A DNA stretch of 64,000 nt from Gammaproteobacteria bacterium Milos-ODIII6. GTDB taxonomy: Bacteria; Pseudomonadota; Gammaproteobacteria; Chromatiales; Chromatiaceae. Every line of letters starts with the position of its first letter. Within the stretch, counting starts at the first letter, position 1. The notes under the pieces were generated by a model that saw only the letters and a program-made list of their open reading frames with translations, ran no database searches and was not told the origin of the DNA. The position numbers and the translations under genes are program-made. The stretch is from positions 124,001 through 188,000 of the forward strand of contig JAPTHR010000003.1 in the NCBI GenBank assembly GCA_029228645.1, read 5' to 3'. Below, one piece after another: positions 62,970 through 64,000 of this stretch.

Positions 62970-63278
62970 ATGACTCCAGGTGAAGTGATTGCCGCCGACG
63001 GCGAGATCGAGCTCAACACGGGGCGCGAGACGGTGCGGCTGTCCGTCGCCAATACCGGCGATCGGCCGATTCAGGTCGGCTCGCATTACCACTTTTTCGA
63101 AACCAATCCTGCGCTCGAGTTCGATCGCGCGAAGAGCCGTGGGTTTCGTCTCAATATCGCCGCGGGCACTGCGGTTCGCTTCGAGCCGGGACAGACGCGC
63201 GAGGTGGAGCTGGTCGCCTATGCGGGTGATCGACGGGTATTCGGTTTCAATGCTGAGGTGATGGGTGGTCTCGACTGA
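62970..63278 (+). CDS. ureB: Urease beta subunit
   Basis: A 102-residue subunit: [60 protein letters not shown] and [12 protein letters not shown] are UreB hallmarks. ATG 62970 has GAGG at 9 bp; ATG 62964 and TTG 62952 are alternatives. Confidence 0.97.
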   Translation: MTPGEVIAADGEIELNTGRETVRLSVANTGDRPIQVGSHYHFFETNPALEFDRAKSRGFRLNIAAGTAVRFEPGQTREVELVAYAGDRRVFGFNAEVMGGLD

Positions 63279-63383
63279 ATGAAGTGCAACGAACTTCTGA
63301 CTCACCACACTAGCCAGACGACGCGGGTATGGGAAATTCTGAAGAATGAACCTTGGCGGTTAAAGCGATAGCGGAGATAAATC

Positions 63384-64000
63384 ATGGTTAGCATCACGCG
63401 ACAGGCCTATGCCGAGATGTACGGCCCGACCACCGGCGACCGCGTGCGTCTGGCGGACACCGAACTCTTTATCCAGGTGGAGGAGGATCGCACCGTCTAC
63501 GGCGATGAGGTCAAGTTCGGCGGCGGCAAGGTCATTCGCGACGGCATGGGCCAGAGCCAGGCCTGCGCCGCCGAAGTGGTCGACGTGGTCATCACCAATG
63601 CCCTGATTCTCGATTGGTGGGGAATTGTGAAGGCCGATGTCGGGATCAAGGACGGACGCATCGCCGCGATCGGCAAGGCCGGCAACCCCGACGTTCAGCC
63701 CGGCGTGGATATCGTCATCGGCCCAGGCACCGAGGCGATCGCCGGCGAGGGGCAGATCCTGACCGCGGGCGGGATCGACTCGCACATCCATTTCATCTGT
63801 CCGCAGCAGGTGGAGGAGGCGGTCATGTCCGGCGTGACCACCATGCTCGGTGGCGGTACCGGCCCCGCGACCGGAACCAACGCCACCACCTGCACCCCCG
63901 GTCCATGGAACATTCACCGCATGCTGCAGGCGGCCGAGGAACTGCCGGTCAATCTCGGTTTTCTCGGCAAGGGTAATGCCTCCCGCCCGGAACCCTTGTC
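63384..64000 (+). CDS. ureC: Urease alpha subunit (3' truncated by window end)
   Basis: The first 205 codons of the catalytic subunit. [20 protein letters not shown] start, [20 protein letters not shown], and the first nickel-site histidines in [14 protein letters not shown] are present. GGAG lies upstream of the ATG at 63384. The frame is open to the last base; the carbamylated Lys and the remaining ligands lie outside. Confidence 0.97.
   Translation, partial: MVSITRQAYAEMYGPTTGDRVRLADTELFIQVEEDRTVYGDEVKFGGGKVIRDGMGQSQACAAEVVDVVITNALILDWWGIVKADVGIKDGRIAAIGKAGNPDVQPGVDIVIGPGTEAIAGEGQILTAGGIDSHIHFICPQQVEEAVMSGVTTMLGGGTGPATGTNATTCTPGPWNIHRMLQAAEELPVNLGFLGKGNASRPEPL

Overview
The window is a stretch of a GC-rich (roughly 60-65 %) gammaproteobacterial chromosome. 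Class I ribonucleotide reductase, a cyanobacterial-style nitrate ABC transporter, assimilatory nirBD-nasA, urt/ure genes, PEP-CTERM proteins, REP-like repeats and pseudomonad-like fol genes fit an environmental, possibly autotrophic or Chromatiales-like bacterium; this placement is inference only. I saw no rRNA, tRNA, CRISPR array or complete insertion sequence.

Layout. 1-4981 (+): a truncated HlyD adaptor, a fused PqqD-like/M50 protease/HlyD membrane protein and a short SecA paralogue, tightly coupled; together they look like an undescribed export system. 5547-9802 (-): nrdA-nrdB behind a promoter overlapped by two NrdR boxes. 10176-13036: two nearly identical 167-bp inverted MITE copies flank a nitrogen-control segment (sigma54 promoter, candidate small RNA, nasT ANTAR antiterminator, FAD reductase). 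13033-20645 (-): a compact cassette of phosphate-transfer enzymes (Nudix, PhoU-phosphotransferase fusion, ATP-grasp, HprK-related kinase B, SixA-Nudix fusion, histidine phosphatase, metallophosphoesterase, amphi-Trp protein), matching what I recall as the uncharacterised 'GAK system'. 20763-32417 (+): nitrate/nitrite assimilation nrtA-nrtB-nrtC-nirB-nirD-nasA, behind an NtrC site, a sigma54 promoter and a leader carrying two ANTAR-type hexaloop hairpins that overlap a terminator, the expected target of NasT.

33068-40957: accessory genes including a TlpA thioredoxin, a pyrophosphatase-like protein, a decaying pterin cluster (folX frameshifted, folE intact, folM broken), an IscR-like regulator lacking cluster cysteines, a cytochrome b561-like protein, an Fe(II)/2OG oxygenase and a SulP transporter. 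41273-55313: lower-GC accessory DNA with a secreted metallopeptidase, a ToxR/CadC-like TPR regulator, a partial SulP duplication, gltA, twin PEP-CTERM proteins, parDE and several small proteins. 55484-64000 (+): NtrC/sigma54-controlled urea uptake (urtABCDE) followed by urease genes (ureD, ureA, ureB, start of ureC, cut by the window end).

The unifying theme is nitrogen supply (nitrate, nitrite, urea) under sigma54/NtrC control. Long tandem arrays of one family of imperfect palindromes lie between genes inside the nitrogen operons, and BIME-like REP arrays sit at operon ends.
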